NCBI GenBank assembly: GCA_964617665.1
Contig: CAZUAH010000112.1
Location: forward strand, 1-30,843
DNA from: JADHUC01 sp964617665
GTDB taxonomy: Bacteria > Planctomycetota > Planctomycetia > Pirellulales > Pirellulaceae
Reading direction: 5' to 3'
DNA: 30,843 nucleotides
Shown here: piece after piece, positions 5,274 through 13,776 of the stretch
Layout: each line of letters starts with the position of its first letter
How positions within the stretch are numbered: the first letter of the stretch is position 1
The notes under the pieces: generated by a model
Databases searched by the model: none
What the model saw: the letters and a program-made list of their open reading frames with translations, nothing else
Told to the model about the DNA's origin: nothing
Translations under genes and position numbers: made by a program

Positions 5274-6911
5274 ATGATAGGCATTCTTCACGGTTATCTA
5301 CTCGAAGGGTCTGGCAGTAATCTCTGGACTCGCTCGGTTGTTACATCTCTGTGCCGACAGCGCGAGACGGTTCATTTATTCTGTCAAGAGAACCACGGCG
5401 ATCTATACGAGTTCATTAGCGAGATGAGGCGGTACAACCTCGATGGTTCGGTAGAAACCATCTGGAAATGCCAATCCCCCTTTCCTGGCCAATGCATTCT
5501 TCATAAACCCGTCCTAGGTGATACGCTTCCGGTCTATGTTGGCGATCGTTACGAGGAGTTTTCCAACGTAGTCCCCATGATCGAACTCGCCGACGACGAC
5601 ATTGAACGGTACATCGAGACGAACGTTCGCGTCGTTGCTCGCGTGGTGATGGAAGAGCGCATACAGGTCTTGCATGCCAACCACATCGTATTGATGCCGG
5701 AGGTAGCCCGGCGGGTAAAGGCAAAATGTGGCACTCCCTATGTGATCATGCCGCACGGCAGTGCCATTGAATATGCGGTCAAGAAAGACCGCCGCTTTTT
5801 CCACTTTGCCGAACGCTCGATCAACGAGACTGCCGGCCTTTTCGTGATCGGGACAGAGATACGGCAGCGGATGAACACCCTTTTCCCGAATTCTCCCGGC
5901 TTGGATCAGAAGATGACAGACCTGAACCTGGGGGTGGATACTTCCTTGTTCACGACGGAAGGACCCGAGATGCGAGGTGCCCGCGTTCAGGAACTGAAGA
6001 ACGCGATTTCCGGAACGAAACGCGGAAGGAAAGCATCTGACTTGGAGGAATTCCGGAACTCACTCACCCCCGACGTTTCCAAAGAAAACCTGATCGGAGT
6101 CTTGAGGGAATACTCGGAATACGATCACAAAGCCCCGGATGAAGACGTGGAGGACAAGTTGGATTCCTTGGACTGGTCCAGTGAATCGACCGTCCTGTTC
6201 GTCGGTCGTTTTATTGCAAGCAAAGGGCTCCAAGCAGTGGTGTGTGCTCTTCCTGATATCCTACGGGCTCGTCCCGCGACTCGCCTTCTTGCAGTTGGTC
6301 ACGGACCTCAGCGGGAAGTGCTGGAGGCTCTGCTTTGGGCCTTGGAGAACGGACATCGCCATCTTGCCGAGAGAATCGTCGAATGGGGACGTGAGTTGGA
6401 AGATGGGACGGTTGGCTCCTATGCCGAGATTCAAGCGTATTGGAATGGGCTTGGAGCGAAACGTCTGGAGGAGTGGTTTGCGACCGCTCAGGAATATCTT
6501 CGTGCGGATACGGTTGTATTCACAGGGTATCTGACGCATCCCTTGCTGCAGCACCTGTTTCCATGTACCGATGTCTCCGTTTTTCCCTCGGTCGTTCCGG
6601 AAGCGGGCCCTCTGGTCTTCCTGGAGGCGTTGGCTTCTGGCTCGTTTCCTTTGGGCACGTATTTCGCCGGCATGGCGGCGAGCATCGATTCCACGGTCGA
6701 GCTTCTGGGACAAGAGCCTGCAGATGCCATGAAGCTGCGCCCTGACCCGGATTTTCTCGTCAGAGATATTGGCGCGGGCGTTCTACAGGCCCTTAGTTTC
6801 GATGGCAGATACAGAGAATCGCTGAGAGAAATTGCGGTGACTCGATACGATTGGCAAGCCGTCGGCCAGAGCATGTTGGCCAAACTGAGTGAGTTTTCCA
6901 GAGCGAGCTAG
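5274..6911 (+). CDS. Family 4 (GT-B) glycosyltransferase (545 aa)
   Basis: The N-terminus MIGILHGYLLEGSGSNLWTR is the first beta strand and glycine-rich loop of a GT-B fold enzyme. The C-terminal half holds a sugar-nucleotide site: VLFVGRFIASKGLQ near residue 303, VVFTGYL near 413, and the E-x7-E motif of GT4 enzymes at residues 443-451 (PEAGPLVFLEALASG). At 545 residues it is longer than typical GT4 enzymes because of a charged helical insert at about 235-295. It likely transfers a sugar from a nucleotide donor to a polysaccharide, lipid or small-molecule acceptor in the cytoplasm; donor and acceptor cannot be told from sequence. It stands alone, as the first host gene after the element. Confidence 0.85.
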   Translation: MIGILHGYLLEGSGSNLWTRSVVTSLCRQRETVHLFCQENHGDLYEFISEMRRYNLDGSVETIWKCQSPFPGQCILHKPVLGDTLPVYVGDRYEEFSNVVPMIELADDDIERYIETNVRVVARVVMEERIQVLHANHIVLMPEVARRVKAKCGTPYVIMPHGSAIEYAVKKDRRFFHFAERSINETAGLFVIGTEIRQRMNTLFPNSPGLDQKMTDLNLGVDTSLFTTEGPEMRGARVQELKNAISGTKRGRKASDLEEFRNSLTPDVSKENLIGVLREYSEYDHKAPDEDVEDKLDSLDWSSESTVLFVGRFIASKGLQAVVCALPDILRARPATRLLAVGHGPQREVLEALLWALENGHRHLAERIVEWGRELEDGTVGSYAEIQAYWNGLGAKRLEEWFATAQEYLRADTVVFTGYLTHPLLQHLFPCTDVSVFPSVVPEAGPLVFLEALASGSFPLGTYFAGMAASIDSTVELLGQEPADAMKLRPDPDFLVRDIGAGVLQALSFDGRYRESLREIAVTRYDWQAVGQSMLAKLSEFSRAS

Positions 6912-6984
6912 TGCGAGTCGCACCTGCGTGTGGCGTCTCCGACGCTGTAATCCATGGGGCCAGACGGCGATAAACCCGCTACAG
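6908..6984. repeat. Palindromic intergenic repeat, copy 1
   Basis: The repeat opens with CTAGTGCGAGTCGCAC, followed by a TGGCGTCTCCGACGC-type dyad and, further on, ATAAACCCGCTAC. A second copy begins at 13034 with the same first 16 bases and the same order of motifs. Here the TAG inside the first motif is the stop codon of the glycosyltransferase. Both copies sit directly at a gene's 3' end, which suggests an RNA-end structure or a mobile palindromic unit. The rest of 6985-7221 shows nothing I can support. Confidence 0.65.
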
Positions 6985-7221
6985 TTACGATACACGCGCT
7001 CTAGCTGAGAGTTCTTGGTGAGACGCTGCGACTCCTTCGGATGGTAGTGTGTTCTCCGGAAACACGCAGAATGGTAATCAAGTATTCACGATAATTCGCG
7101 TCATTCGCGGGCGGCTGTCGTCTAACCGACTGGGGCCCAACCTCCAAACGTTCGAGAAGTCGCCGATTCCCTAAGTCGCGTGAGGACGCGAGAGAGTCCC
7201 CATTTGAGTTCGGTAGGTGAG

Positions 7222-7251
7222 TTGACGCCATGCATAAGTGCGTCTTAATAT
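7222..7251 (+). promoter_or_regulatory. Candidate sigma-70-type promoter of the DUF3500-like gene
   Basis: TTGACG (7222-7227) and TAATAT (7246-7251) are separated by 18 bases, giving an expected start near 7258 and a leader of about 60 bases before the ATG at 7321. This is a consensus match by eye only. Confidence 0.45.
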
Positions 7252-7320
7252 GAATGGCCGCTGTTGAGCCGGAAATTCGGACTTACCCACTTCTCCTTGT
7301 GACACATGCGGAGGATCCTT

Positions 7321-8361
7321 ATGCCTACCAGCGCTCGCAAATGCCCGAATTGCGAACGAGACGCCCTCGACCGGCGTGAGTTTTTCAGAATCACTGCTGC
7401 TGGCGCCGCCGCAGTTGCCGCATCCAGCGTCTTGCCAGAGGTGGTTGCTGCGGAAGGGGCGGCGAGCGATGCGTCCGAGACACTGGTCAAACGGCTTTGC
7501 GACTCGCTTTCAGCTGAGCAGAAGAGAACCGTCTGTTTCGACTGGGACCACCAGGACGCTCGTCGTGGTTTGCTGCGGACGCGCGTCGGCGCTAATTGGC
7601 ACATTACGGAACCTGCGATCAGCAGCGAGTTCTTCACGGTCGAACAACAGCGGATCATTCGCGGCGTATTCGATGGCATTATTGCCCCCGAATGGCGTGC
7701 CAAGTTCGACAAGCAGTTGCAGGATGATACGGGGGGATTCGGCAACGGGCAGAACATCGCGATCTTCGGTAAGCCCGGCGACGGCAAGTTCGAATTCGTT
7801 CTGACCGGCCGGCACATGACCATTCGCTGCGACGGCAATTCGGCTGAGCACGTGGCATTTGGTGGTCCGATTTTCTACGGGCATGCAGCGAGCGGGGCCA
7901 CCGAAAAGCCAGACCATCCGGGAAATGTGTTCTGGGAACAGGCAATCGTCGCCAACGCCGTTTACAAAATGCTGGACGGCAAACAGCGAAAGCTCGCCCA
8001 GGTCGCAAAGTCTCCAAGAGAGAGCCAAGTCGCGTTTCGTGGTACGAAAGGCGAACTGGCAGGTATTCCAGTCGCTGAATTGTCGAGCGACCAGAGGGAT
8101 CAAGTTCAGAAAACGCTGCAAAAACTGATCGCACCGTATCGCCAGTCAGATCGGGACGAGGTAATGGCCTGCCTGAAAGCTCAGGGAGGTTTGGACAAAT
8201 GCCATTTGGCGTTCTACACCGACAAAGACCTAGGCGACGACGGTGTGTGGGACAACTGGCGTTTGGAAGGCCCGGCCTTTGTGTGGTACTTCCGCGGCTC
8301 GCCCCACGTTCACGTCTGGGTGAATGTGGCAGATGATCCGTCGGTGAAGCTGAACGCCTGA
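7321..8361 (+). CDS. Tat-exported DUF3500-like protein (346 aa)
   Basis: The N-terminus has a twin-arginine signal, LDRREFFRI at residues 16-24, followed by an Ala-rich hydrophobic stretch and a cleavage region near VVAAEG. A CPNC pair (residues 8-11) precedes it, as in other planctomycete Tat leaders that I recall. The body matches DUF3500 in layout: GANWHITEPAISSEFFTVEQQ in the first part, a central FGKPGDGKFEF segment, and the C-terminal LEGPAFVWYFRGSPHVHVWV. The activity of this family is not established. The start at 7321 is preferred to the ATG at 7306 because GGAGGA lies five bases before it. The gene is convergent with the 932-residue gene; a dyad ACCCACGG/CCGTGGGT (8386-8416) lies at their junction. 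Confidence 0.75.
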   Translation: MPTSARKCPNCERDALDRREFFRITAAGAAAVAASSVLPEVVAAEGAASDASETLVKRLCDSLSAEQKRTVCFDWDHQDARRGLLRTRVGANWHITEPAISSEFFTVEQQRIIRGVFDGIIAPEWRAKFDKQLQDDTGGFGNGQNIAIFGKPGDGKFEFVLTGRHMTIRCDGNSAEHVAFGGPIFYGHAASGATEKPDHPGNVFWEQAIVANAVYKMLDGKQRKLAQVAKSPRESQVAFRGTKGELAGIPVAELSSDQRDQVQKTLQKLIAPYRQSDRDEVMACLKAQGGLDKCHLAFYTDKDLGDDGVWDNWRLEGPAFVWYFRGSPHVHVWVNVADDPSVKLNA

Positions 8362-8394
8362 ATAACCGATGACCAAAGCTCAATGACCCACGGG

Positions 8395-11193
8395 CTATCT
8401 TGGGGCGACCGTGGGTTCTTTGGGCGGTGGTTTGATTTCCTCGAGTGGCGGTTCGGGTAGCGGTTTGCTCGGCGACTCCTTCTTCTTGCCGCCGCCAAAG
8501 AGGTCGAGATTGAAGAACGGCAGTTCGATCTTCTTCTCGCTCGGCTTTCGCTGCATGTCCAACACCGCGTGTACGACGACACGGTCTTGGTACATCGTCA
8601 GTTCGGCCTGCATTCCACGAAACCAATCCAATAGCGGTGCACGATACTCCGCGGCTGACGCTCCGGTGACCGGGTCAGGCCAATGGCTTGACTGCCACAG
8701 GGCCACTCGACCTGGCTGCTGGTTCAATTTGTATTCGCCGCCCAACGTACAGACCAGTTTCGTATCAAGCAACTGTTCCGCCACCGACCGGGCCTCGTCG
8801 CGTGGCACGCCTAGCTGTTGGGACAGGGCGTGCAGCAATTTGGCGTTCCCGAGCGATGCTTGATACGATCGGGTGTGTGCCAGTGAGTTCACCCACGTTT
8901 GCAGCTTCGCCGTTGACAGGTCGCCGACTCGGATACGGATTTGGGCATCGGTTTCCGCTTCTTCTGGGATCAAATGTGGTGTCACGTGGGCCAGTAGATG
9001 CGGGTCGAAAGAAAGGGCCGAGAACATATCCCACTGGCGCCGCCACAAACCGAAAGGCAACTGCGAATATCCGTGAGCGTCCGGCGCTCCTCCGCCCAGG
9101 CCAAGGGGCAACAAATCCAAGAAACCAGACTTTGGCCATGCGCCCAAGTACCCGGGAGTCGTCTGCATAGTCATCAGCATCTCCAGGAAGCCGCCCATTC
9201 CCATATTGCTTAGCGGTTCGTTGTCCTGGATGCCTACGAACAGGTGGTGCGGCGCGATGAGGTTTGACAGCATGCCACCCTCCACGACGGCCTGTGCTGT
9301 GACGATGTCCCCGGGCGCCGGCTGGATGCGAACTTTGGTCGGAGGCCCCAGTAGCGATGCTATCCGGCCGTATTTGTCTTCACTAAAGGGCGCAACATGC
9401 GCGTCGATGGCGATACGCTCCATGCGTTCGCCTTCCAAAGCGTAACGCTTGATACCCACCATCAGCGGATCCATACTCTGCCACCGATCACGATAGAAGG
9501 CAGCTTGTGCGGCCAGTTGCGAAGCTTCGCTCTGTGTTACGAACTTCAGTGGCACGTCAGGGATCGGCGTAAAAGTGCCGCGTGCACCCCGCATGGAATC
9601 CAGCATCTCGTCATCGGTTACGATCGGTGCGCTACCGTCCGGACGGCGTCCGAAGCCAGCAGGCAATAGGCCGCCGTTCACCAAGTCTTCGATCGTATTC
9701 CCCGGCTTCCCCTCGACACTTGCCGCCCATCGAGCCAATGCAAGCAGCTCCATCTCGGTCACCGCACGAAGCCGCCGATTCAATTCGATCTGGTACTGGG
9801 GGCTTATGAGACCCTGAAAGAACGCCGACGAGAAGTAGACGAACACCGTGTCCTCTCTAGTCGTCGGCATGATCGTTCGCGCGTTGCGGAACTCGGGAGC
9901 GGCGCCCAACGAGCCGGCACCTCCCGCCTGGGCCACTTCCAGGAAACGCTCGACGATAGCTCGCGACGTTGTCACCAAGTGGTAATTGCCGTCGACGACA
10001 TAGAACGAGCGTATCCGGTTGTCCGGTGTGGACAGGAACGACACATCGCGCCCGGCGATCTGGACGGTTTGTTCGGTGGCACCGTTGTCTTTCTCGGCGG
10101 CCAGTATTTCGGCTCGCTGCTCCTTGAGGTCGACGCCCAAAAGCGGATTTCGGGCCTGAAACAGCGTGCCCACGGCTGCACCGTCGCGCATATAGATGTC
10201 GCGGCCAATCAGCGCCAAATCGGATATCACCGCGGGGCCCATTACGTCGGCGAGCGCGGATTGGTGCAGAACGATCTGATCCTGCATGCGCTTACTCAAT
10301 TGTGCATCGTGGCCGCGCAGGGTAATCATGCCTCCCAGGTCGCCGCCGTATTCCTTCAGAAATCGTTCTTGCCACAGATAGTTAGGAAAGTTGCCGAATC
10401 GGATGTAGAAGCACTCGTGCGGGACGCGCATGGCGATCGGTTCGATCTCCACATCCGATTGTTCTACGGGCGATGGCAGCGGTGTCCACTGGATGTCTGC
10501 GGGTGCGGGGATGTTCGCCATTTCATCGATGGGAAGCTGGCCAAGGTTGGCTTTCCGAAGCGTCGCCATGTGGAGGCTCTCCAAGCCCATCAGCAACTGC
10601 AGCGTTTTTGCTGGTTCGTCCCGCGTGGGATCTTCGACGCGACTGAGCAGTGGTGTCTCAAGTCCAAGTCGACGCGAAAGCATGGACGTTAAGTAGGTTT
10701 CCACGAGCGGCGGGTAGTCGCCATCACTCACTCGGTCGCGTACCGTGGCGTTGTATTCGCGCCACCAACGCATCAACAGGCGATTCGCGAATCGTGGATT
10801 CCGTTCGATCTGTGGTGTGATAGTAACTCGCCGGGCCGTGGGCGTGTACAGCGTCACGTCCAGGGGGCCTTCGCCGGTGAAAAGGAAAAGGACATTGATT
10901 GCGGCGGGCACAGACGTATCGTCGCCGCCCAGGATTTCGCCAAGAAACCTGAGCACTCGGCCCTCGGTGAACACAGGATAAACCGCCCGGCCATTACGCT
11001 CGTGTATCGCAAAACCGCCACTTTTCAGAGCTAGCTTGGCGTCCCCAGGTGCCAGCGGAAGGCTTATCCGGCCGACACCGAAAGGATGGCCGGGGTATGC
11101 CTCGACATCCGCCTTTGTGGTCGCCGGGCAAGCTAGCAGCAGGCATATGAGTGAGGCCGCTATGGTATAGCGGGTCGCAGCGGGCGTAGACAT
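8395..11193 (-). CDS. Large exported protein of unknown function (932 aa)
   Basis: I do not recognise a named family. Residues 1-29 form a Sec signal peptide (TIAASLICLLLACPATTKA, then DVEAYPGHPFG). The remaining protein is a long soluble region with alternating alpha/beta character, repeated charged segments and no heme, metal or protease motif that I can see. The C-terminal 35 residues are Lys/Pro-rich (KKKESPSKPLPEPP and on), probably disordered. The start at 11193 is chosen because AAGGAG lies ten bases upstream and the signal peptide begins there; codons upstream give an unlikely extension. It probably acts in the periplasm. The size and layout suggest a planctomycete-specific family, which is an inference. 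Confidence 0.75.
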   Translation of the reverse strand: MSTPAATRYTIAASLICLLLACPATTKADVEAYPGHPFGVGRISLPLAPGDAKLALKSGGFAIHERNGRAVYPVFTEGRVLRFLGEILGGDDTSVPAAINVLFLFTGEGPLDVTLYTPTARRVTITPQIERNPRFANRLLMRWWREYNATVRDRVSDGDYPPLVETYLTSMLSRRLGLETPLLSRVEDPTRDEPAKTLQLLMGLESLHMATLRKANLGQLPIDEMANIPAPADIQWTPLPSPVEQSDVEIEPIAMRVPHECFYIRFGNFPNYLWQERFLKEYGGDLGGMITLRGHDAQLSKRMQDQIVLHQSALADVMGPAVISDLALIGRDIYMRDGAAVGTLFQARNPLLGVDLKEQRAEILAAEKDNGATEQTVQIAGRDVSFLSTPDNRIRSFYVVDGNYHLVTTSRAIVERFLEVAQAGGAGSLGAAPEFRNARTIMPTTREDTVFVYFSSAFFQGLISPQYQIELNRRLRAVTEMELLALARWAASVEGKPGNTIEDLVNGGLLPAGFGRRPDGSAPIVTDDEMLDSMRGARGTFTPIPDVPLKFVTQSEASQLAAQAAFYRDRWQSMDPLMVGIKRYALEGERMERIAIDAHVAPFSEDKYGRIASLLGPPTKVRIQPAPGDIVTAQAVVEGGMLSNLIAPHHLFVGIQDNEPLSNMGMGGFLEMLMTMQTTPGYLGAWPKSGFLDLLPLGLGGGAPDAHGYSQLPFGLWRRQWDMFSALSFDPHLLAHVTPHLIPEEAETDAQIRIRVGDLSTAKLQTWVNSLAHTRSYQASLGNAKLLHALSQQLGVPRDEARSVAEQLLDTKLVCTLGGEYKLNQQPGRVALWQSSHWPDPVTGASAAEYRAPLLDWFRGMQAELTMYQDRVVVHAVLDMQRKPSEKKIELPFFNLDLFGGGKKKESPSKPLPEPPLEEIKPPPKEPTVAPR

Positions 11194-11434
11194 CGTGGGG
11201 GTTCTCCTTACTTCCACTTGTGTCTTTGGATGGGCAATATCGGAGGTCTGGGCTCCCGTCGCCCTCAGACTTTTCGTGCTGGTGGGCAACTCAGCCGGAC
11301 TGCCACCCTCCTGGCACACCGCGTGTCACGGTAATTGAAGAAACACAGTCCGCTTGGCGCTCCGATTGCATTAGACCATTTGACGGTCTTGTGTTCTAGT
11401 GTGCTAGCGTCAGCAAGTTACGTGCCTATTTCTC

Positions 11435-11464
11435 TTTACGCCGATGCCCCCATAACGCTACTAT
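11435..11464 (+). promoter_or_regulatory. Candidate promoter of the YGWQP-domain gene
   Basis: TTTACG (11435-11440) and TACTAT (11459-11464) are spaced by 18 bases, about 40 bases before the start codon at 11507. It lies in the 313-base divergent region 11194-11506, where I saw no other supported site. Confidence 0.35.
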
Positions 11465-11506
11465 AGGCAGGCTATTCTAGACGCCATACGTCGAGGAGCA
11501 CCCTTC

Positions 11507-13033
11507 ATGAATGGATTCGCGTTGCTGGTCGCTACTGCAGTGATGGGCGTTGACTACGGTTGGCAGCCGGATGCGTCCGGCGAGCTTGAATACATCATCC
11601 AGATCGAGCCCATGACGTTGATCGCTCTTCGAGAAGGGCACGACATCGTCAGCCAGATCGATCCGTACGTCCGAAATGTGAAACGTTTCCGTATCCGCGT
11701 TGGGACCGATCCCGTCCAACGCCGCGGTTTTCCTCCGACGAAACCGGCAGAAGGTGCATCTGCTCCCGCCCCGCCAGGTATCGCGTATGGTTGGCAGCCG
11801 GTGGATCAGAATCAGATCGAGTTCGTCGTGCAGATCTTGAACGATCGGCTTATAAAGCTGCATGGTGGCGAAGAGATCAGCGGAGAGATGCCAACTGGCT
11901 TGGGCGAGGTCGTACGTTTGCGAATCCAGGCCAAGACCGACGCGGAAGCAGGGCAAGAACAGCCGGGTGGTGCACGCGCTGCTTCGGTGACGGACGGAGA
12001 GGCGCCAGCGCCGTGGGTAGCCGAGCAATCGCACGAGTGGAGCCAACTATGGGCAATCGCGCCCGACGATGTGGCTGCCGTACCGAACACCGTCGCTGAA
12101 GCGCGACCGAACGCCGCCACTTTGCCAGAGCGCGCAATGGTGCCTCCGGGCTCCGGTGCGGCTTCGCGTTACGGACAACTCGACCCGCGTTATCAGTCTC
12201 TGCCTGACGGGGGAACAGATAATGGCCTTTCTCAGGCCGCTCCTCGTAATGAGGTTCCGCTATCCTCACTTCCAGTGCCAGGGATCAGCAGCGGCCAGGG
12301 CGGTGGGACCTTCCAACCTCGCACGACTGAACGCGACGGATCGGTATACGGTCAACGTGGTTACAGTTGGGATCCTCCGAATCAAGGACCGACTATGGCA
12401 ACGGATGCGCCAAGGCGAATCGATCCTGGCCAGCCCACCGGCCCTCGCCCCACAATCCCTCCAGATTCTCGCATGGAGTATTCGCCCTACGCGTCGTACC
12501 CGAATACCTCCACACCATCTCCTCAAACGGCCCCGAGCCACCCGGCATCCAATGCCCGGCCATTCACCGGCCAAAACCAATCGTTGATATCCAACTCCAA
12601 CGCGATTGCGGAAGACCGCCAGTATTTCGGCGTCCCGGATTCGCTGGCGTCGGTCCTGGGGTACGAACCGTGGCCCAATCGTGTCGTGAGCTACGACGTG
12701 GACGTTACGCCCAGCAGTCCGGATCCCAAGGACTTTTGGTCCAATCTGTCCGAGACGGCCAGTGATCGGTCCTTGGACTATTTGAGAGGGACAGGCGAAG
12801 TGGACGGTGAGAAACCATGGTGGCCGTTCACTCTGGCCGCGCTAGGCCTGTTCGCGTCGCTGGGCGCCAACCTGTACATGGGATGGATCGTAGCCGGGAC
12901 CTATCGGAAATACCTTGATCTGGCCGACGACTTCGATGAAGGAGATCGCCCCGACTATGGGGCGGATGACCGCGAAGAAGACTCGTGGTCGCCTAGGCGA
13001 CACCGGCGTGAACGCAGAACGGTCGATGTTTGA
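11507..13033 (+). CDS. Membrane-anchored protein with duplicated YGWQP domain (508 aa)
   Basis: A short hydrophobic N-terminus (MNGFALLVATAVMG) may be a signal peptide. Two copies of one domain follow, at residues 17-68 and 94-145. Both start with YGWQP, continue with an E-(Y/F)-(I/V)-(I/V)-Q-I strand and an L-x4-G-x-(D/E)-I loop, and end with a (V)xRxRIxxxTD strand. Residues 150-430 are rich in Pro, Ser, Thr, Gly and Asn, a disordered linker. A transmembrane segment lies at about 439-466 (WPFTLAALGLFASLGANLYMGWIVAG), then a highly charged 42-residue tail ending RRHRRERRTVDV. GAGGAG precedes the ATG. The layout suggests an anchored extracytoplasmic binding domain. The function is unknown. Confidence 0.75.
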   Translation: MNGFALLVATAVMGVDYGWQPDASGELEYIIQIEPMTLIALREGHDIVSQIDPYVRNVKRFRIRVGTDPVQRRGFPPTKPAEGASAPAPPGIAYGWQPVDQNQIEFVVQILNDRLIKLHGGEEISGEMPTGLGEVVRLRIQAKTDAEAGQEQPGGARAASVTDGEAPAPWVAEQSHEWSQLWAIAPDDVAAVPNTVAEARPNAATLPERAMVPPGSGAASRYGQLDPRYQSLPDGGTDNGLSQAAPRNEVPLSSLPVPGISSGQGGGTFQPRTTERDGSVYGQRGYSWDPPNQGPTMATDAPRRIDPGQPTGPRPTIPPDSRMEYSPYASYPNTSTPSPQTAPSHPASNARPFTGQNQSLISNSNAIAEDRQYFGVPDSLASVLGYEPWPNRVVSYDVDVTPSSPDPKDFWSNLSETASDRSLDYLRGTGEVDGEKPWWPFTLAALGLFASLGANLYMGWIVAGTYRKYLDLADDFDEGDRPDYGADDREEDSWSPRRHRRERRTVDV

Positions 13034-13109
13034 CTAGTGCGAGTCGCACGTACATATGGCCTCTCCGGCGCCGTGAACCGTTGATCCATACGCCAAAAAT
13101 CCCGCTACG
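13034..13109. repeat. Palindromic intergenic repeat, copy 2
   Basis: CTAGTGCGAGTCGCAC at 13034-13049 is identical to copy 1 at 6908. It is followed by TATGGCCTCTCCGGCGCCGT and, after a variable segment, AAAATCCCGCTACG. It begins directly after the TGA of the YGWQP-domain gene and lies between that gene and the convergent membrane-protein gene. The shared order of dyads suggests one element, with similarity falling off after the first 45 bases. Confidence 0.65.
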
Positions 13110-13130
13110 TTTATCCCTCCCTCGCTCGCT

Positions 13131-13700
13131 CTACTCCGGTGGCGGCTTGTCTGACCGCTCGCTCTTCTTTTTCTTCTTCTCTTTCTTGTCCGCTGCCGCA
13201 AGAAACGGCCCAGCGTAGGCGTCGCAGATAATCAAGATGTTCAGCAGGCCGGCAATCATCGTATAGAGCGTGCCCATTTCGAAGTTGGCGTCCATAGTGT
13301 TGTGCCAATGGGCCAGTTCGTCTTCGCTTTCGGGCCTAACGGGTTGCTCTGGAGGGGCCATGATGCCGCCAAACAGCGGCTCCTTGTTGTCGCGGATCAC
13401 ACGCTTGTACTCCACCAACGCCGGCAAAGCCGGTAATCCGACGCCGACTTGGCAGAAATAGTGCCATCGCTTATCCGTCTCGGTCCACGACGCATATACC
13501 ACATGGCCCTTGCCCATAGACAAGCCGCAGAAGTACAGGGTCAAGACCGACAGCATGAACAAACCGCCTTTGAAGTATCGCCGCTGGTAGATGTGGCCTG
13601 CACCGGGCCACACCCAAGCAAGAAAGGCGGCCAGAGTGGGATTGCGTAGATCGATTTCGATCGTTTCTGGCTTGGGTTGCGAACTGTCTTCTTTGGCCAT
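13131..13700 (-). CDS. Small membrane protein, TM2/DUF6677-like (189 aa)
   Basis: The start MAKEDSSQPKP is chosen at 13700; an in-frame ATG five codons upstream (13715) is possible, but the AAGG before the second fits better. Residues 20-65 read LRNPTLAAFLAWVWPGAGHIYQRRYFKGGLFMLSV, the pattern of two-helix 'TM2' domains: a hydrophobic helix, a G-x-G-x-x-Y-x-(R)-x-(F)-x-(K)-G hinge, a second helix. Another hydrophobic segment lies at about 145-168 (MIAGLLNILIICDAYAGPFL). The tail is a run of Lys, KKEKKKKKS, probably cytoplasmic. I recall planctomycete proteins named DUF6677 with this form. The role is unknown. It is convergent with the YGWQP gene and separated from it by the repeat. Confidence 0.7.
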   Translation of the reverse strand: MAKEDSSQPKPETIEIDLRNPTLAAFLAWVWPGAGHIYQRRYFKGGLFMLSVLTLYFCGLSMGKGHVVYASWTETDKRWHYFCQVGVGLPALPALVEYKRVIRDNKEPLFGGIMAPPEQPVRPESEDELAHWHNTMDANFEMGTLYTMIAGLLNILIICDAYAGPFLAAADKKEKKKKKSERSDKPPPE

Positions 13701-13776
13701 CGCGGAGACCTTCATGGGGGCGTACGGTTAGCTCAGTCTAGATTCTAGCCGAGTTTCGCCGCGACGCCAGAGCAGG

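Noticed and set aside
8386..8416. Shared terminator between the DUF3500-like and the 932-residue gene
   Set aside because: The 8-bp dyad has a 15-base loop and no T-run on either strand, so terminator function is not supported.
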